Origin: an uncultured Paracoccaceae bacterium
GTDB taxonomy: Bacteria > Pseudomonadota > Alphaproteobacteria > Rhodobacterales > Rhodobacteraceae
Direction: 5' to 3'
Assembly (NCBI GenBank): GCA_937916485.1
Contig: CALFSV010000065.1
Location: forward strand, 1 to 64,000
Length of the DNA stretch: 64,000 nt
Below, one piece after another: positions 29,095-39,728 of the stretch. A model generated the notes under the pieces. It made no database searches, was not told the origin of the DNA, and saw only the letters and a list, made by a program, of their open reading frames with translations. Numbering within the stretch: the first letter of the stretch is position 1; each line of letters starts with the position of its first letter. The position numbers were made by a program, and so were the translations under genes.

Positions 29095-30420
29095 ATGGAA
29101 GATTGGCTGAAGGCATCGGCAGCGGACCTGGGGCGGGGCATCGGCGAGGGTCAGATTGATCCGGTGGCGCTGACCAAAACCTATCTGGAGGCCATTGCCG
29201 CCCATCCCCTCAAGGACCGCATCTATGCGCGGGTGACCGAAGATCGCGCACTGGCCGAGGCCACGGCAGCCGCAGACCGCGCCCGTGCCGGTCAACGCCG
29301 CAGCCCGCTGGATGGTGTGCCTGCCAGCTGGAAGGATCTTTTTGATACGGCTGGTGTGGGGACCGAGGCCGGGACGGCACTTATGGCGGGCAGGGTGCCC
29401 ACGGAAGATGCCGCCGTCCTGACCCATGCGACTGCCGTGGGGCTGGTCTGTCTGGGCAAGACCCACATGTCCGAGATCGCCTTTTCCGGGCTGGGTTATA
29501 ACCCGGTTGCCGCGACCCCCCCTTGCGTGAACGATCCCGATGCCGTGCCGGGCGGGTCCTCGTCCGGGGCGGCAGCCTCTGTTGCGTTCGACCTTGCTCC
29601 GATCGGGATCGGCTCTGATACGGGCGGGTCCGTTCGGGTGCCCTCTGCCTGGAACGATCTCGTCGGGTTCAAGCCTGCCCATGGGGCATTGTCGACCGAA
29701 GGCGTCGTCCCGCTGTGCGCCTCGTTCGATACGGTTGGCCCGCTCTGCCGCACGGTTGAGGACGCGGCGCTGACCTATGCCGCCCTTGGCGGATCGGCGC
29801 CCGCATTGGGCGGGGCGTCACTGAAAGGCGCCCGGCTTCTGGTGATCGAGACGATCGGGATGGAGGATGTCGACGACATTCCTGCCGCTGCCTTTGAAGG
29901 GGCGGTTGGGGCACTGACCGACGCGGGTGCCACTGTCACCCGAGGCGAGGTTCCCTGCCTGCGCGACGTCTTTGACCTGACGGCGACGCTCTATCCCTCC
30001 GAGGCCTACGCCTATTGGAAACCCTATGTAGAGGCCGCCCCGGACAAGATGTTCCACCAGATCCTTGAACGGGTCCAGGCGGGTGGTAGTGTTCTGGCAA
30101 TCGACTTTATCGCCGGCTGGTCCCGCCTGCGCGCGCTACGTCAGCAATGGCTTGCCGAGACATCGGCCTATGACGCGGTGATCTGCCCCACGGTGGCGCT
30201 CATGCCGCCCAAGCTTGACCGGTTGATCGCCGAGGATGCCTACTACAAAGCCGCCAATCTCAAGACCCTGCGCAATACCCGCATCGCCAACCTAATGGGG
30301 CTGGCATCGCTTAGCGTGCCGACCGGGGTGCCGTCCTGCGGGATTATGCTGTCGGCTCCGTCCGGTGCCGAAGGCCGGCTTTTGCGGCTGGGTGCGGCGG
30401 CAGAGGCTGCCTTGGCCTAA
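29095..30420 (+). CDS. Amidase-signature family hydrolase
   Basis: 441-residue amidase (GatA/AtzF superfamily). The Ser-cisSer-Lys triad positions are visible: Lys in PASWKDLFDTAG, Ser in the glycine-rich PGGSSSGAAASVA and the nucleophile Ser in GSDTGGSVRVPSAWN. ATG 29095 follows CGGAGGG by six bases. There is no gatB or gatC neighbour, and the C-terminal part differs from GatA, so it is probably a catabolic amidase rather than the tRNA amidotransferase subunit. Substrate unknown. Confidence 0.88.
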   Translation: MEDWLKASAADLGRGIGEGQIDPVALTKTYLEAIAAHPLKDRIYARVTEDRALAEATAAADRARAGQRRSPLDGVPASWKDLFDTAGVGTEAGTALMAGRVPTEDAAVLTHATAVGLVCLGKTHMSEIAFSGLGYNPVAATPPCVNDPDAVPGGSSSGAAASVAFDLAPIGIGSDTGGSVRVPSAWNDLVGFKPAHGALSTEGVVPLCASFDTVGPLCRTVEDAALTYAALGGSAPALGGASLKGARLLVIETIGMEDVDDIPAAAFEGAVGALTDAGATVTRGEVPCLRDVFDLTATLYPSEAYAYWKPYVEAAPDKMFHQILERVQAGGSVLAIDFIAGWSRLRALRQQWLAETSAYDAVICPTVALMPPKLDRLIAEDAYYKAANLKTLRNTRIANLMGLASLSVPTGVPSCGIMLSAPSGAEGRLLRLGAAAEAALA

Positions 30421-30537
30421 ATGCCACAAACGGCTTGGGTGACCCTCTGGAATTGCGTCGTTTTTCTGGACAGAGGGGGTGCGGGGCGGCTAGTTTGAAG
30501 TGAACGGGGCGTCAATGACCCCGAGACTGAGGCAGCA

Positions 30538-31716
30538 ATGGTTTTCCCCGAGCGGTTTTCGGACCTACCGGATTATGCATTCCCGCGTCTGCGGAAACTT
30601 CTCGACGTTCATGCGCCGGGCGGTGAGCCTATTGCCATGACCATTGGCGAGCCGCGCCACGCGTTTCCCGATTGGGTGGGGGAGGTTCTGGCCGCCTCTG
30701 TGGGCGAATTTGCCAAGTATCCGCCCAATGAAGGCACGCCCGAATTGCTTGCCGCGATCTCTGGCTGGATCGGACGGCGCTACGACGTTGACGTCGGCCC
30801 CGACCGTATCATGGCGCTGAATGGCACCCGCGAAGGGCTATACAATGCGGCCATGGCGCTTTGCCCTGAAACCAAGGGTGGGGTGAGGCCGGTCATCCTG
30901 ACGCCGAACCCCTTCTATCAGGTCTATGCCGTCGCCGCCCTGTCCGTCGGGGCAGAGCCTGTTTATGTGAACGCTACAGCTGAAACCGGGCACCTTCCCG
31001 ACTTTGGCAGTCTGCCCAAGGATATCCTTGACCGGACCGCCATCGCCTACATCTGTTCGCCCGCCAATCCGCAGGGCGCTGTCGCCGATGCCGCCTACTG
31101 GCGCACCCTGATCGGTCTGGCAGAGGCGCATGACTTCCAGATTTTCGCCGATGAATGCTATTCCGAGATTTGGCGGGACACCGCGCCAGTCGGGGCTCTT
31201 CAAATCGCCGCCGAGATGGGTGCGGACCCGGAGCGGGTTGTGGTGTTCCATTCGCTGTCCAAACGGTCGAACCTGCCGGGCCTTCGCTCTGGGTTCGTGG
31301 CCGGTGGTCCGGGGTCCATTGCCCGTCTCCGCCAGCTTCGGGCCTATGCCGGTGCGCCCTTGCCCCTGCCGTTGCAGCGGGTGGCCGAGAAGGTCTGGGC
31401 TGAGGAAAGCCATGTCGAGGAAAGCCGCGCCCTTTATCAGCGCAAGTACCAGATCGCGGATCAGGTCCTTGAAGGGGTGCCGGGCTATGTCGGCCCACCG
31501 GCCGGATTTTTTCTTTGGCTGCCCGTTGCCGATGGCGAAGGCGCGGCATTGAAGCTTTGGCAAGAGACTGGGGTCCGGGTTTTGCCCGGCGCCTATCTTA
31601 GCCGCGATACGGCCGAGGGAAATCCCGGTGCCGGATACATAAGGGTCGCCCTTGTGGCCCCAACACAAGAAATGCAGCGCGGGTTGAGTTTGATCCGCGA
31701 CTGTTTGTACGACTGA
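30538..31716 (+). CDS. Class I/II PLP aminotransferase (DapC/LL-DAP-like)
   Basis: 392-residue fold-type-I aminotransferase. Features are NPFYQVYAVAA, the cofactor-binding YICSPANPQGAV, FADECYSEIW, and the PLP lysine in VFHSLSKRSNLPGLRSGF. The last two lines resemble succinyldiaminopimelate aminotransferase (DapC) more than aspartate aminotransferases. If so, it acts in lysine/diaminopimelate synthesis. It lies 15 bases upstream of ftsK, probably in the same transcript. Substrate assignment is tentative. Confidence 0.85.
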   Translation: MVFPERFSDLPDYAFPRLRKLLDVHAPGGEPIAMTIGEPRHAFPDWVGEVLAASVGEFAKYPPNEGTPELLAAISGWIGRRYDVDVGPDRIMALNGTREGLYNAAMALCPETKGGVRPVILTPNPFYQVYAVAALSVGAEPVYVNATAETGHLPDFGSLPKDILDRTAIAYICSPANPQGAVADAAYWRTLIGLAEAHDFQIFADECYSEIWRDTAPVGALQIAAEMGADPERVVVFHSLSKRSNLPGLRSGFVAGGPGSIARLRQLRAYAGAPLPLPLQRVAEKVWAEESHVEESRALYQRKYQIADQVLEGVPGYVGPPAGFFLWLPVADGEGAALKLWQETGVRVLPGAYLSRDTAEGNPGAGYIRVALVAPTQEMQRGLSLIRDCLYD

Positions 31717-31731
31717 GAGGCGAAAGAGCAG

Positions 31732-34716
31732 ATGGCATATCAGACCCGTGACCGCGATCCCCTTCTGGACAGCACCATGCAGGCCGCCATCGAGAAGCGT
31801 GGCAAAGAGCTTCTAGGCCTTGGCCTGGTCGTTTTGGGCGTTCTGGTGGCGATGATGATCGGCAGCTACACGCCTGATGATCCGAACTGGATGCTGGCCT
31901 CTGATGCGCCTGTTCAGAATTGGTTGGGCCGGTTGGGCGCGTCTCTGGCGCAGCCGTTGTTCATGATCGGAGGGGCCTCGACTTGGGGCATCGCCCTGAT
32001 CCTGTTGGTCTGGGGTATCCGCCTTGCGGCCCATCGTGGTGCCGACCGCGCCATGGCCCGCGTCGTGTTTGCGCCCATCGCAGTTGCTTTGGCCGCTGTC
32101 TATGCCGCGACACTCGCGCCGCCTGCCGGCTGGCCTCACAGCTTTGGGGTCGGTGGCCTGTTTGGCGACACGGTCCTGAGCGTCCTGCTGACCATTGTCC
32201 CCCTAGGCCCTATTGTGACGGTCAAGCTGATGTCCTTGCTGACTGGCGTCCTGATGCTGTTGCTTGGGGCTTATGTGCTGGGCTTTACAAAGTCTGAACT
32301 GGCGACAGGCTGGCGCCTGTTCCTGGTCGGGCTGATCATTTCCTACGAATACCTTCTGAAGGCAGTAGGCCTTGGTGCAAAAGTCTCAATGCGTGGGGCG
32401 CAGGGAATACAGACCCGTCTTGGGACATTCCTGGCCGACCGCCGCGCCCGCGCCGAGGCAGAGGCGGCGCGCCCCGCTGCCCTGAAAATGCCGGCGGATG
32501 CGCGGCAAAGCGAGGTTCAGCGCGTTGCCGCAGTGGTCCGAGCAAACCCTATCATGCCGACAGGTCGGTCGCCCGCGCCCTCACCAACCGGCCACCGCAT
32601 GCCCCCGCCGCTTACTGCAACGCATGAAGCTTCAGCGCCTTCAGTTGCCGCCCCACTTGTCGCGCCTTCGCGATCCGCGGCGCCAGCGCCCGCCGCATCA
32701 GGGTTCCTGTCCCGCATGCCGTCGATCCTGAAACGTCAGGACCCTCGCGAGAACACCATGCCAGAGCCGGAGCTGGTTGACCCTGGAACCTGGTCCGGGG
32801 CCGCCCCCGCGCATGACGATGACCGGATCAAGGCCCGCATTTCTGATGCCATTCGCAATCGCGTCCGCTCACCCGAAACGGCAGCGCCCCGGATCGAACC
32901 AGAGGTCACCCGTCCGCGCGGTCCGATGCCATTGATCCTTGACCTTAATCGGCCAGCCGTACCTGCCGAGCCCATCGTGGAAGAGCCTGCGCAAAACGTT
33001 GCGGCCCTCGCGGAAATCGAAATGGACGACAATGTATTTGACGACGATCCGTGGATCGAATCGCCACCCTATGTCGCAAGTCCCCTTCCCGTGGCAGAGC
33101 CGCGCAAGGCTGTCGTTCAACACACGCCCCGCCGCCCCGCACAACCATCGACCCGGGCACGGGCCGAGGCACAACCTGCCCTGCCGCTTGAGGACAGGTA
33201 CGCGGCCTATGAGTATCCGCCCCTTAACCTGCTGACCAACCCGGTCGAGGTTGAGCGGCACCACCTGAGCGACGACGCCCTGGAGGAAAACGCGCGGATG
33301 CTGGAAAGCGTCCTCGACGATTATGGCGTCAAGGGCGAGATCGTCAGCGTGCGGCCCGGCCCGGTTGTTACGATGTACGAGCTTGAGCCTGCACCGGGTC
33401 TCAAGGCCAGCCGCGTCATCGGTCTGGCCGACGACATTGCCCGGTCCATGTCGGCCTTGTCTGCCCGTGTCTCGACTGTTCCCGGGCGCAGCGTCATCGG
33501 GATCGAATTGCCGAACGCCAACCGGGAGAAGGTGGTCCTGCGCGAGATCATCTCGGCGCGCGACTTTGGCGACAGCCAGATGCGCCTGCCGCTGGCTTTG
33601 GGCAAGGATATCGGCGGCCAGCCGATCATCGCCAACCTGGCCAAGATGCCCCACCTCCTGATTGCCGGGACCACTGGTTCGGGTAAGTCGGTGGCCATCA
33701 ACACCATGATCCTTAGCCTCCTTTACAAGCTGACGCCCGAGGAATGCCGTCTGATCATGATCGATCCCAAGATGCTGGAACTTAGCGTCTATGACGGCAT
33801 TCCCCATCTGCTCTCTCCCGTGGTGACAGACCCTAAAAAGGCGGTTGTCGCCCTGAAGTGGGTGGTGGGCGAGATGGAAGAACGCTACCGCAAGATGTCG
33901 AAGATGGGTGTGCGCAATATCGAGGGTTACAACGGCCGCGTCCGCGATGCCCTGTCGCGCAACGAGACCTTCAGCCGGACGATCCAGACCGGGTTTGACG
34001 AAGAGACCGGCGATCCGATCTTTGAAACCGATGAAATCGTGCCGGAGGTTCTGCCCTACATCGTCGTCATCGTCGATGAGATGGCCGACCTGATGATGGT
34101 TGCCGGCAAAGAGATCGAGGCCTGCATCCAGCGCCTCGCGCAGATGGCGCGCGCGTCCGGTATCCACCTGATCATGGCGACCCAGCGTCCCTCTGTCGAT
34201 GTGATCACCGGTACGATCAAGGCGAACTTCCCCACCAGGATCAGCTTTCAGGTGACGTCCAAGATCGACAGCCGCACGATCCTGGGTGAACAGGGTGCTG
34301 AACAGCTTCTGGGCATGGGCGACATGCTTTATATGGCCGGTGGTAGCCGGATCACCCGCGTCCATGGCCCCTTCTGTTCGGATGAAGAGGTCGAAGAGAT
34401 CGTGAATTACCTCAAGAGCTTTGGTCCGCCGGAATACATGTCTGGCGTTGTTGACGGTCCGGACGAGGATGCGGAATCGAGCATTGATGCCGTGCTTGGT
34501 CTTGGCGGAAATACTGACGGCGAGGACGCGCTTTATGACATGGCCGTTCAGATCGTCGCCAAAGATCGCAAATGTTCCACCAGCTACATCCAACGCAAAC
34601 TGGCCATCGGCTACAACAAGGCCGCGCGTCTTGTTGAACAGATGGAGGACCAGGGGGTGGTGACCGCGGCCAACCATGTCGGCAAGCGCGAGATCCTTAT
34701 TCCTGAAACCCACTAG
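31732..34716 (+). CDS. ftsK: DNA translocase FtsK
   Basis: 994-residue division-septum DNA pump. Four or five N-terminal transmembrane segments (residues ~28-190), then a Pro/Ala-rich linker (~240-500) and the motor domain. Walker A is GTTGSGKS (residues 646-653), Walker B is [13 protein letters not shown], and FtsK signatures include [19 protein letters not shown] and [21 protein letters not shown]. The C-terminal winged gamma domain ([24 protein letters not shown]) should read KOPS sequences and activate XerCD. It is complete and followed by its own terminator. Confidence 0.97.
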   Translation: MAYQTRDRDPLLDSTMQAAIEKRGKELLGLGLVVLGVLVAMMIGSYTPDDPNWMLASDAPVQNWLGRLGASLAQPLFMIGGASTWGIALILLVWGIRLAAHRGADRAMARVVFAPIAVALAAVYAATLAPPAGWPHSFGVGGLFGDTVLSVLLTIVPLGPIVTVKLMSLLTGVLMLLLGAYVLGFTKSELATGWRLFLVGLIISYEYLLKAVGLGAKVSMRGAQGIQTRLGTFLADRRARAEAEAARPAALKMPADARQSEVQRVAAVVRANPIMPTGRSPAPSPTGHRMPPPLTATHEASAPSVAAPLVAPSRSAAPAPAASGFLSRMPSILKRQDPRENTMPEPELVDPGTWSGAAPAHDDDRIKARISDAIRNRVRSPETAAPRIEPEVTRPRGPMPLILDLNRPAVPAEPIVEEPAQNVAALAEIEMDDNVFDDDPWIESPPYVASPLPVAEPRKAVVQHTPRRPAQPSTRARAEAQPALPLEDRYAAYEYPPLNLLTNPVEVERHHLSDDALEENARMLESVLDDYGVKGEIVSVRPGPVVTMYELEPAPGLKASRVIGLADDIARSMSALSARVSTVPGRSVIGIELPNANREKVVLREIISARDFGDSQMRLPLALGKDIGGQPIIANLAKMPHLLIAGTTGSGKSVAINTMILSLLYKLTPEECRLIMIDPKMLELSVYDGIPHLLSPVVTDPKKAVVALKWVVGEMEERYRKMSKMGVRNIEGYNGRVRDALSRNETFSRTIQTGFDEETGDPIFETDEIVPEVLPYIVVIVDEMADLMMVAGKEIEACIQRLAQMARASGIHLIMATQRPSVDVITGTIKANFPTRISFQVTSKIDSRTILGEQGAEQLLGMGDMLYMAGGSRITRVHGPFCSDEEVEEIVNYLKSFGPPEYMSGVVDGPDEDAESSIDAVLGLGGNTDGEDALYDMAVQIVAKDRKCSTSYIQRKLAIGYNKAARLVEQMEDQGVVTAANHVGKREILIPETH

Positions 34717-34739
34717 GCGGAAAATCAGATTGAACAGGC

Positions 34740-34772
34740 AGGGCCGGGACGATGTCCTGGCCCTTTCGTTTT
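34740..34772 (+). terminator. Rho-independent terminator after ftsK
   Basis: AGGGCCGGGAC (34740-34750) and GTCCTGGCCCT (34754-34764) form an 11-bp stem with one G-T pair and a 3-nt loop, followed by TTCGTTTT. It sits 23 bases after the ftsK stop. Confidence 0.85.
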
Positions 34773-34900
34773 GGGCAGAATGGCGGTCCATTTGGCGATG
34801 GATAGCCGACGACAATGCCCCGTTATCGACTATCCATCGCGTTCGTGATGGGAATCAACTCACCGGGGGCTGGCCCCGTTTCCGACCAAGGACTAAGTGG

Positions 34901-35500
34901 ATGCGTATGAAACATGCCCTGATCTCTGTCTTTTTCGCGCTGGCGGCCTTACCGGCCCATGCTCAGCAATTGTCCCTGCAGGAAATCTCGGGCTACCTGA
35001 ACCGACTTCAGACGGCGCAGGGCGGGTTCACCCAGATCAATTGGGACGGGACGATCTCGACTGGGACCATCTATATCAAACGGCCGGGGCGGATGCGGTT
35101 CGAATATGCCCCACCGGACGCCAGCCTTGTCATTGCGGGTGGGGGATCCGTGGCGATCTTTGATCCAAGATCAAATGCAGGTCCGGACCGCTACCCCCTG
35201 AACCAGACCCCGCTGTCGATCATCCTGGCGCGTAATGTGGACCTGACCGGCGCGCGGATGGTGACAGGGCATACCTCGGACGGGTCTACGACAAGTGTCA
35301 CGGCCCAAGATCCAGAAAACCCCGAATACGGAAGCATCACGATGGTCTTCACGTCCAATCCCGTCGAGCTTCGGCAATGGGTTGTCATTGACAGCAGCGG
35401 TCAGCAGACCGTCGTCATTCTGAACGACCTGCAATCGGGTGGGCAGATCGGCGACATCTTGTTCAACATTCAGGCCGCCGAACGAGCCTTCGGAAACTGA
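34901..35500 (+). CDS. lolA: Outer-membrane lipoprotein carrier protein LolA
   Basis: 199-residue periplasmic protein. MRMKHALISVFFALAALPAHAQ is a signal peptide. The mature part has the LolA pattern: EISGYLNRLQTAQGGFTQI, GTIYIKRPGRMRFEYAPPD and LARNVDLTGARMV. It shuttles lipoproteins from LolCDE to LolB (LolB is often missing in alphaproteobacteria). ATG 34901 follows AAGGA; ATG 34907 is an alternative. The ftsK-lolA order is conserved widely in proteobacteria. A terminator after ftsK means lolA probably has its own promoter in 34773-34890. Confidence 0.93.
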   Translation: MRMKHALISVFFALAALPAHAQQLSLQEISGYLNRLQTAQGGFTQINWDGTISTGTIYIKRPGRMRFEYAPPDASLVIAGGGSVAIFDPRSNAGPDRYPLNQTPLSIILARNVDLTGARMVTGHTSDGSTTSVTAQDPENPEYGSITMVFTSNPVELRQWVVIDSSGQQTVVILNDLQSGGQIGDILFNIQAAERAFGN

Positions 35501-35533
35501 CACTCTTGGACACGCCTCGGCGGGCTGCGCGCC

Positions 35534-36118
35534 CTATGCCCTGCCGCAAGCGGCCAGCTGGGCGTCGTAGAGCGCGGCTCGTGCTTCGAGTTCGCCGGCA
35601 ATTCGGATCAGCCAGGATTTGCTGTTGTGGGACCCCCGGCGATATCCGGTCCGCCCCTCATGATAGGCAAGGTACTGGTTGCGGGTGTCTGACAAAGGGA
35701 TGCCAAGCTCTCGGTTGCTGGCCGTCATGTACCATCCCATAAAGTCGGTCGCATCGCGGATGTCGTCGCGCCGCGACCGGCGGCCGCCTTCGTCGCCCTG
35801 GTATTCGGCCCAGGTTCCGTCAAGGGCCTGGCTATAGCCAAAAGCCGACGATTGGCGGCCGACCGGAATGACCCCAAGGGCATACCGATGCGGCGGCCGC
35901 GCATTCGCTATGAATTTGCTTTCCTGGTAGATGATGGCCATCTGAACGTGGATCGGCACGCCCCATTTCCGCTCTGTCGCCCGAAAGGCGCGCAGGTAGT
36001 TCGGGTGTTGCGCAACGATGCTGCATGCATTGTCCAACTCGCGCGGGGCGGCATATTCCCGATTGCCACACCCGGCCAACAAGGCCGTCAGGATCAAAGC
36101 GCGAAAGAGTCTGCTCAT
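35534..36118 (-). CDS. Lytic transglycosylase-like (SLT domain) lipoprotein
   Basis: 194 residues. MSRLFRALILTALLAGCGN carries a lipobox (LLAGC, acylated Cys17). The SLT/lysozyme-like domain shows the catalytic Glu in IYQESKFIANARPP and the following AFGYSQALDGTWAEYQ. DFMGWYMTASNRELGI and LAYHEGRTGYRRG complete the fold. It is probably anchored in the outer membrane and cuts peptidoglycan glycan strands. It converges on lolA with 33 bases between stops. Confidence 0.88.
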   Translation of the reverse strand: MSRLFRALILTALLAGCGNREYAAPRELDNACSIVAQHPNYLRAFRATERKWGVPIHVQMAIIYQESKFIANARPPHRYALGVIPVGRQSSAFGYSQALDGTWAEYQGDEGGRRSRRDDIRDATDFMGWYMTASNRELGIPLSDTRNQYLAYHEGRTGYRRGSHNSKSWLIRIAGELEARAALYDAQLAACGRA

Positions 36119-36363
36119 CGGCCTCTCGCTTTGTCATGTTTGTTTTCTGAAAGACTAGCCGATCTTGATCGCTCTGAAAACGGTCAAGAGGTCACAACAG
36201 GCAAGCAATCGCCGTTTTGCCTGCCCTACCTCCAAAACGCGGCCCGGTGCGGGATAACGGACTGTGGTTCTTGGCGCCACAGACTGTTTCGATGCAGAAT
36301 CGGGCCTAAGCGTAGACATTCGGACATTTAAAGGCGTATCACGAACTCGGGGGTTCATAGACC

Positions 36364-36690
36364 ATGCTAAAGACACGTGCGAAATATCATTTGGGACAAG
36401 TGGTGCGGCATCGCAAGCACCCGTTCCGGGGCGTCGTTTTCGACGTTGATGCGATGTTCAACAACACCGAGGAGTGGTATCAGGCCATCCCCGAAGAGAG
36501 CCGACCCGAAAGGGACCAGCCCTTTTACCACCTGCTCGCCGAAAATGACCAAAGCTACTACGTGGCCTATGTGTCCGAGCAGAACCTGGTTGCCGACTAC
36601 TCCGGTCAGCCTGTGCAGCACCCCGATCTCGAAGATATCTTCGGGCCATTCGAAGACGGACAATACCCCTTGCAACTGCAGCTGAACTGA
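36364..36690 (+). CDS. hspQ: Heat-shock protein HspQ (YccV-like, hemimethylated-DNA-binding domain)
   Basis: 108 residues, full length for the family. Motifs: YHLGQVVRHRKHPFRGVVFDVD, YHLLAENDQSYYVAYVSEQNL and a C-terminal HPDLEDIFGPFEDGQY. HspQ is a small protein that affects DnaA stability and stimulates Lon proteolysis in enterics. GGGGG lies 10 bases before the ATG. I could not identify a heat-shock promoter with confidence in the 245-bp upstream gap. Confidence 0.93.
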   Translation: MLKTRAKYHLGQVVRHRKHPFRGVVFDVDAMFNNTEEWYQAIPEESRPERDQPFYHLLAENDQSYYVAYVSEQNLVADYSGQPVQHPDLEDIFGPFEDGQYPLQLQLN

Positions 36691-36700
36691 GGCTTTCGCC

Positions 36701-38278
36701 TCAGTAGCCTAGGGCGATGCCATCCTTTCGGGGGTCAGAACCGCCCCGCAACACGCCATCCTCACTGATCAAGATCATCTGTGCGCCGCCGATCGCCTGC
36801 GGTGGCACGATAACATCGTGCCCCAGGTCGGTCAGGCCCTGCCGGACGGCATCGGAATACCCCCGCTCAACCTTCAGTTTGCCCTTCTCGAAAAAGCAGC
36901 GTGGGCTGTCGATGGCAGCCTGAGCGTCCATGCCGAAGTCGATCATGTTGGTCAGCACATGGGCATGGCCGGTCGGCTGATAGCCGCCCCCCATTACTCC
37001 AAAGGACCCGCACACCCGGCCATTGTCCCTAAGCATGGCCGGAATGATCGTGTGCATCGGCCGCTTGCCCGGCCCGGCCTCATTGGGATGGCCCGGGATC
37101 AGATTGAACCCGCCGCCCCGGTTATGCAGCAGAATTCCGAATTTGTCCGATGCAACGCCGCTGCCGAAATCCTTGAAGACCGAATAGATCAGCGACACTG
37201 ACATACGGTCCTTGTCGACGACCGTGATGTAGATCGTCTCTTTATGAACTTCCTCGGCCAGCGGGGCAGGAAAGGGCAGGGCCTTCTTGGGGTCGATCAA
37301 GGCAGCAAGCTTGGCTGCCGTTTCCGGCGCCAGCATATGCTCCAGCCGGGTGGTGTGATCGGGATCGGCGATGATCCGGTCCCGGGCATCATAGCCCAAC
37401 TTGGCGGCCTCGGTCTCAAGATGCGCCCGCTCTACGCCAGTGGGGTCCATCGCGACCAGGTCGAAATGCTTGAGGATGTTCAAAAGCAGGATCGCCATGG
37501 CGCCCGATCCGTTCGGCGGATGCTCCAGTAACTCCAGCCCGCCATAGATGCCCGAGACGGGGGTGCCATAATCGGACCTGTTGCCGGCAAAGTCCGCAAG
37601 GGTATGCGTGCCGCCAATGGCAGTCAGGGCCTTGACCATATCCTCGGCCACCTCACCCTCATAAAATGCCTGAGGGCCGTCCAACGCGATGCGGCGCAGG
37701 ACGTCGGCCTGGCCGGGTGCCCGGAAGAGCTGGCCAGTGGTAGGGGCCGCCCCGTTAATGAGGTAGTGTTGGCGTGCCACGCCCTTCAGCCGACCGTGGT
37801 GCAGCGCCCAGTCAGAGGCGGCGCGCGGGGCGACGGGAACGCCAGCTTCGGCGTAGTAAATGGCCGGTGCCAGGCTGGCGGCAAGACCCAACTTTCCATA
37901 GTCGGCGGCCATTTGGCAAAAGGCATCGACAGCGCCGGGGATGGTGATGGCCTCGGGCCCGTCAATCGGGATGGACGTATGCCCCGCAGCGCGGATGTGG
38001 TCCGGGTTCAGTCCGGCGGGGGCGCGTCCCGATCCGTTGATGGCGACGACGTCATCGGTTCCGGCCGGTGAGACGAGGGCAAAGCAATCGCCACCGATCC
38101 CGGTCATCGCTGGTTCGCACAGGCCCAGAACGACCGCCCCTGCAATGGCGGCATCGACGGCATTGCCACCGGCTTCTAGCATCTGGACGGCCACTTTCGC
38201 GGCCAGAGGATGAGAGGTGGCGCACATGCCATTGGTGGCAAGCGCCATTGAACGGCCGGGCAACTGGAAATCACGCAT
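36701..38278 (-). CDS. ggt: Gamma-glutamyltransferase family protein
   Basis: 525-residue Ntn-hydrolase. ATG 38278 follows AAAGGGACC and begins MRDFQLPGRSMALATNGM. The large-subunit part includes GGNAVDAAIAGAVVLGLCEP and GIGGDCFALV. The self-cleavage/nucleophile Thr is T348 in KETIYITVVDKDRMSVS; the small subunit continues with FGSGV and MHTIIPAML. In classical Ggt the nucleophile is followed by a second Thr (TTH); here it is Ile, as in the oxamate amidohydrolase/Ggt-like branch. No signal peptide is seen, so it is likely cytoplasmic and the substrate may not be glutathione. Confidence 0.85.
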   Translation of the reverse strand: MRDFQLPGRSMALATNGMCATSHPLAAKVAVQMLEAGGNAVDAAIAGAVVLGLCEPAMTGIGGDCFALVSPAGTDDVVAINGSGRAPAGLNPDHIRAAGHTSIPIDGPEAITIPGAVDAFCQMAADYGKLGLAASLAPAIYYAEAGVPVAPRAASDWALHHGRLKGVARQHYLINGAAPTTGQLFRAPGQADVLRRIALDGPQAFYEGEVAEDMVKALTAIGGTHTLADFAGNRSDYGTPVSGIYGGLELLEHPPNGSGAMAILLLNILKHFDLVAMDPTGVERAHLETEAAKLGYDARDRIIADPDHTTRLEHMLAPETAAKLAALIDPKKALPFPAPLAEEVHKETIYITVVDKDRMSVSLIYSVFKDFGSGVASDKFGILLHNRGGGFNLIPGHPNEAGPGKRPMHTIIPAMLRDNGRVCGSFGVMGGGYQPTGHAHVLTNMIDFGMDAQAAIDSPRCFFEKGKLKVERGYSDAVRQGLTDLGHDVIVPPQAIGGAQMILISEDGVLRGGSDPRKDGIALGY

Positions 38279-38527
38279 CTTGGTCCCTTTCGACTGGTGG
38301 GCGTAACCTAGCCTCAGACGGTGGGGATGCAATGGACTACAAGGGTAGGACCTCGACGCCACGCTACTGGGTGGGGGCTTTGTCACGTGACGCCGAGGGA
38401 AGCCATGCAGCTACCCCCCCTTGATGCGTGACAACCGGGGCGGGACCGTGATCAGATAAGGGCGGAAATACGGTATTGTTGTTCGGGCAGCAGAGCCCGG
38501 CTCAATTGCATGGAAGAAATAGATAAA

Positions 38528-39712
38528 ATGCGAACGGTTGTGATCGTTGGAGCGGCAAGAACACCGATTGGAAGCTTTCAGGGGGTCCTGTCAGGGCTTC
38601 AGGCTCCGGTTCTTGGCGGTGTGGCGATTCGGGCTGCGCTAAATGGGGCCATGTTGAATGGGGCCGGGTTCAGGACGGTCGACGAGGTGCTGATGGGCTG
38701 CGTCCTACCGGCAGGGCAGGGTCAGGCCCCGGCGCGTCAGGCGGGTTTTGCCGCGGGGCTTGACGATACGGTCCCGGCAACGACGCTGAACAAGATGTGC
38801 GGATCGGGGATGAAGGCTGTGATGATGGCCGCAGACCAGATCGCGCTGGGCCGGGCTGGCATCGTGGTAGCGGGCGGAATGGAAAGCATGAGCAATGCCC
38901 CCTACCTCCTCCCCAAGATGCGACAGGGCGCGCGGCTCGGACATGGGCAGGTGGTCGATTCGATGTTTCTCGACGGGCTCGAGGACGCCTATGATACCGG
39001 GCGACTGATGGGCAGCTTTGCCGAGGACTGTGCAGACCGCTATGGGTTCAGCCGGGAGGCCCAGGATAACTTTGCTCTTTCGTCGCTGTCGCGGGTGCGC
39101 GCCGCGCAACAAAGCGGCGCCTTTGCAGCCGAAATCGCGGGCGTCCCACTGCAAGGGCGACAGGCCGACACAGTCCTGCTCGACGAACAGCCCGAGCGTG
39201 CCCGGCCCGACAGAATCCCGACACTGCGACCTGCCTTTCGGGAGGGGGGCACCATCACGGCGGCGAATGCCTCGTCCATCTCGGACGGTGCGGCGGCGCT
39301 GGTCATTGCAGCAGAACAGGTGGCGCGGGCACGCGGTTTGACTGTTCGTGCTAGGATCATGGGGCATGCCAGCCACGCCCAGGCGCCCGGCCTCTTCACA
39401 ACCGCCCCGGTGCCCGCGACGCAAAAGCTTTTGCGAAAACTTGGCTGGGCTGTCGACGATGTCGATCTTTGGGAGGTGAACGAAGCTTTTGCCGTCGTTC
39501 CCATGGCATACATGGCCGAACTTGGCGTACCGCATGAAAAGCTCAATGTGAACGGCGGGGCCTGTGCCCTGGGGCATCCCATCGGGGCGTCAGGTGCGCG
39601 CATTCTTGTGACACTCCTCCACGCTATGGAAGCGCACAGCGCTAAGAAGGGCATCGCTGCAATATGCATCGGAGGCGGCGAGGGGACCGCTATTGCTATC
39701 GAGCGGGATTGA
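38528..39712 (+). CDS. Thiolase (acetyl-CoA C-acyltransferase)
   Basis: 394-residue thiolase. The acyl-enzyme Cys91 is in TLNKMCGSGMKAV, the His is in NVNGGACALGHPIGASG, and the second Cys is in AICIGGGEGTA. NEAFA is also present. The start MRTVVIVGAARTPIGSF at 38528 is family-like; an in-frame ATG at 38510 is possible but lacks a ribosome-binding site. The enzyme either condenses two acetyl-CoA or cleaves 3-ketoacyl-CoA; sequence alone does not separate these. It is unlinked to other fatty-acid genes here and ends just before a family-B repeat with terminator. Confidence 0.92.
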   Translation: MRTVVIVGAARTPIGSFQGVLSGLQAPVLGGVAIRAALNGAMLNGAGFRTVDEVLMGCVLPAGQGQAPARQAGFAAGLDDTVPATTLNKMCGSGMKAVMMAADQIALGRAGIVVAGGMESMSNAPYLLPKMRQGARLGHGQVVDSMFLDGLEDAYDTGRLMGSFAEDCADRYGFSREAQDNFALSSLSRVRAAQQSGAFAAEIAGVPLQGRQADTVLLDEQPERARPDRIPTLRPAFREGGTITAANASSISDGAAALVIAAEQVARARGLTVRARIMGHASHAQAPGLFTTAPVPATQKLLRKLGWAVDDVDLWEVNEAFAVVPMAYMAELGVPHEKLNVNGGACALGHPIGASGARILVTLLHAMEAHSAKKGIAAICIGGGEGTAIAIERD

Positions 39713-39728
39713 CCCGGGTCTTCGGATC

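Noticed and set aside
27780..29141. Longer N-terminus for the UbiH-type hydroxylase
   Set aside because: The upstream codons overlap the amidase start on the other strand and do not resemble the family; the dinucleotide motif should lie close to the N-terminus.
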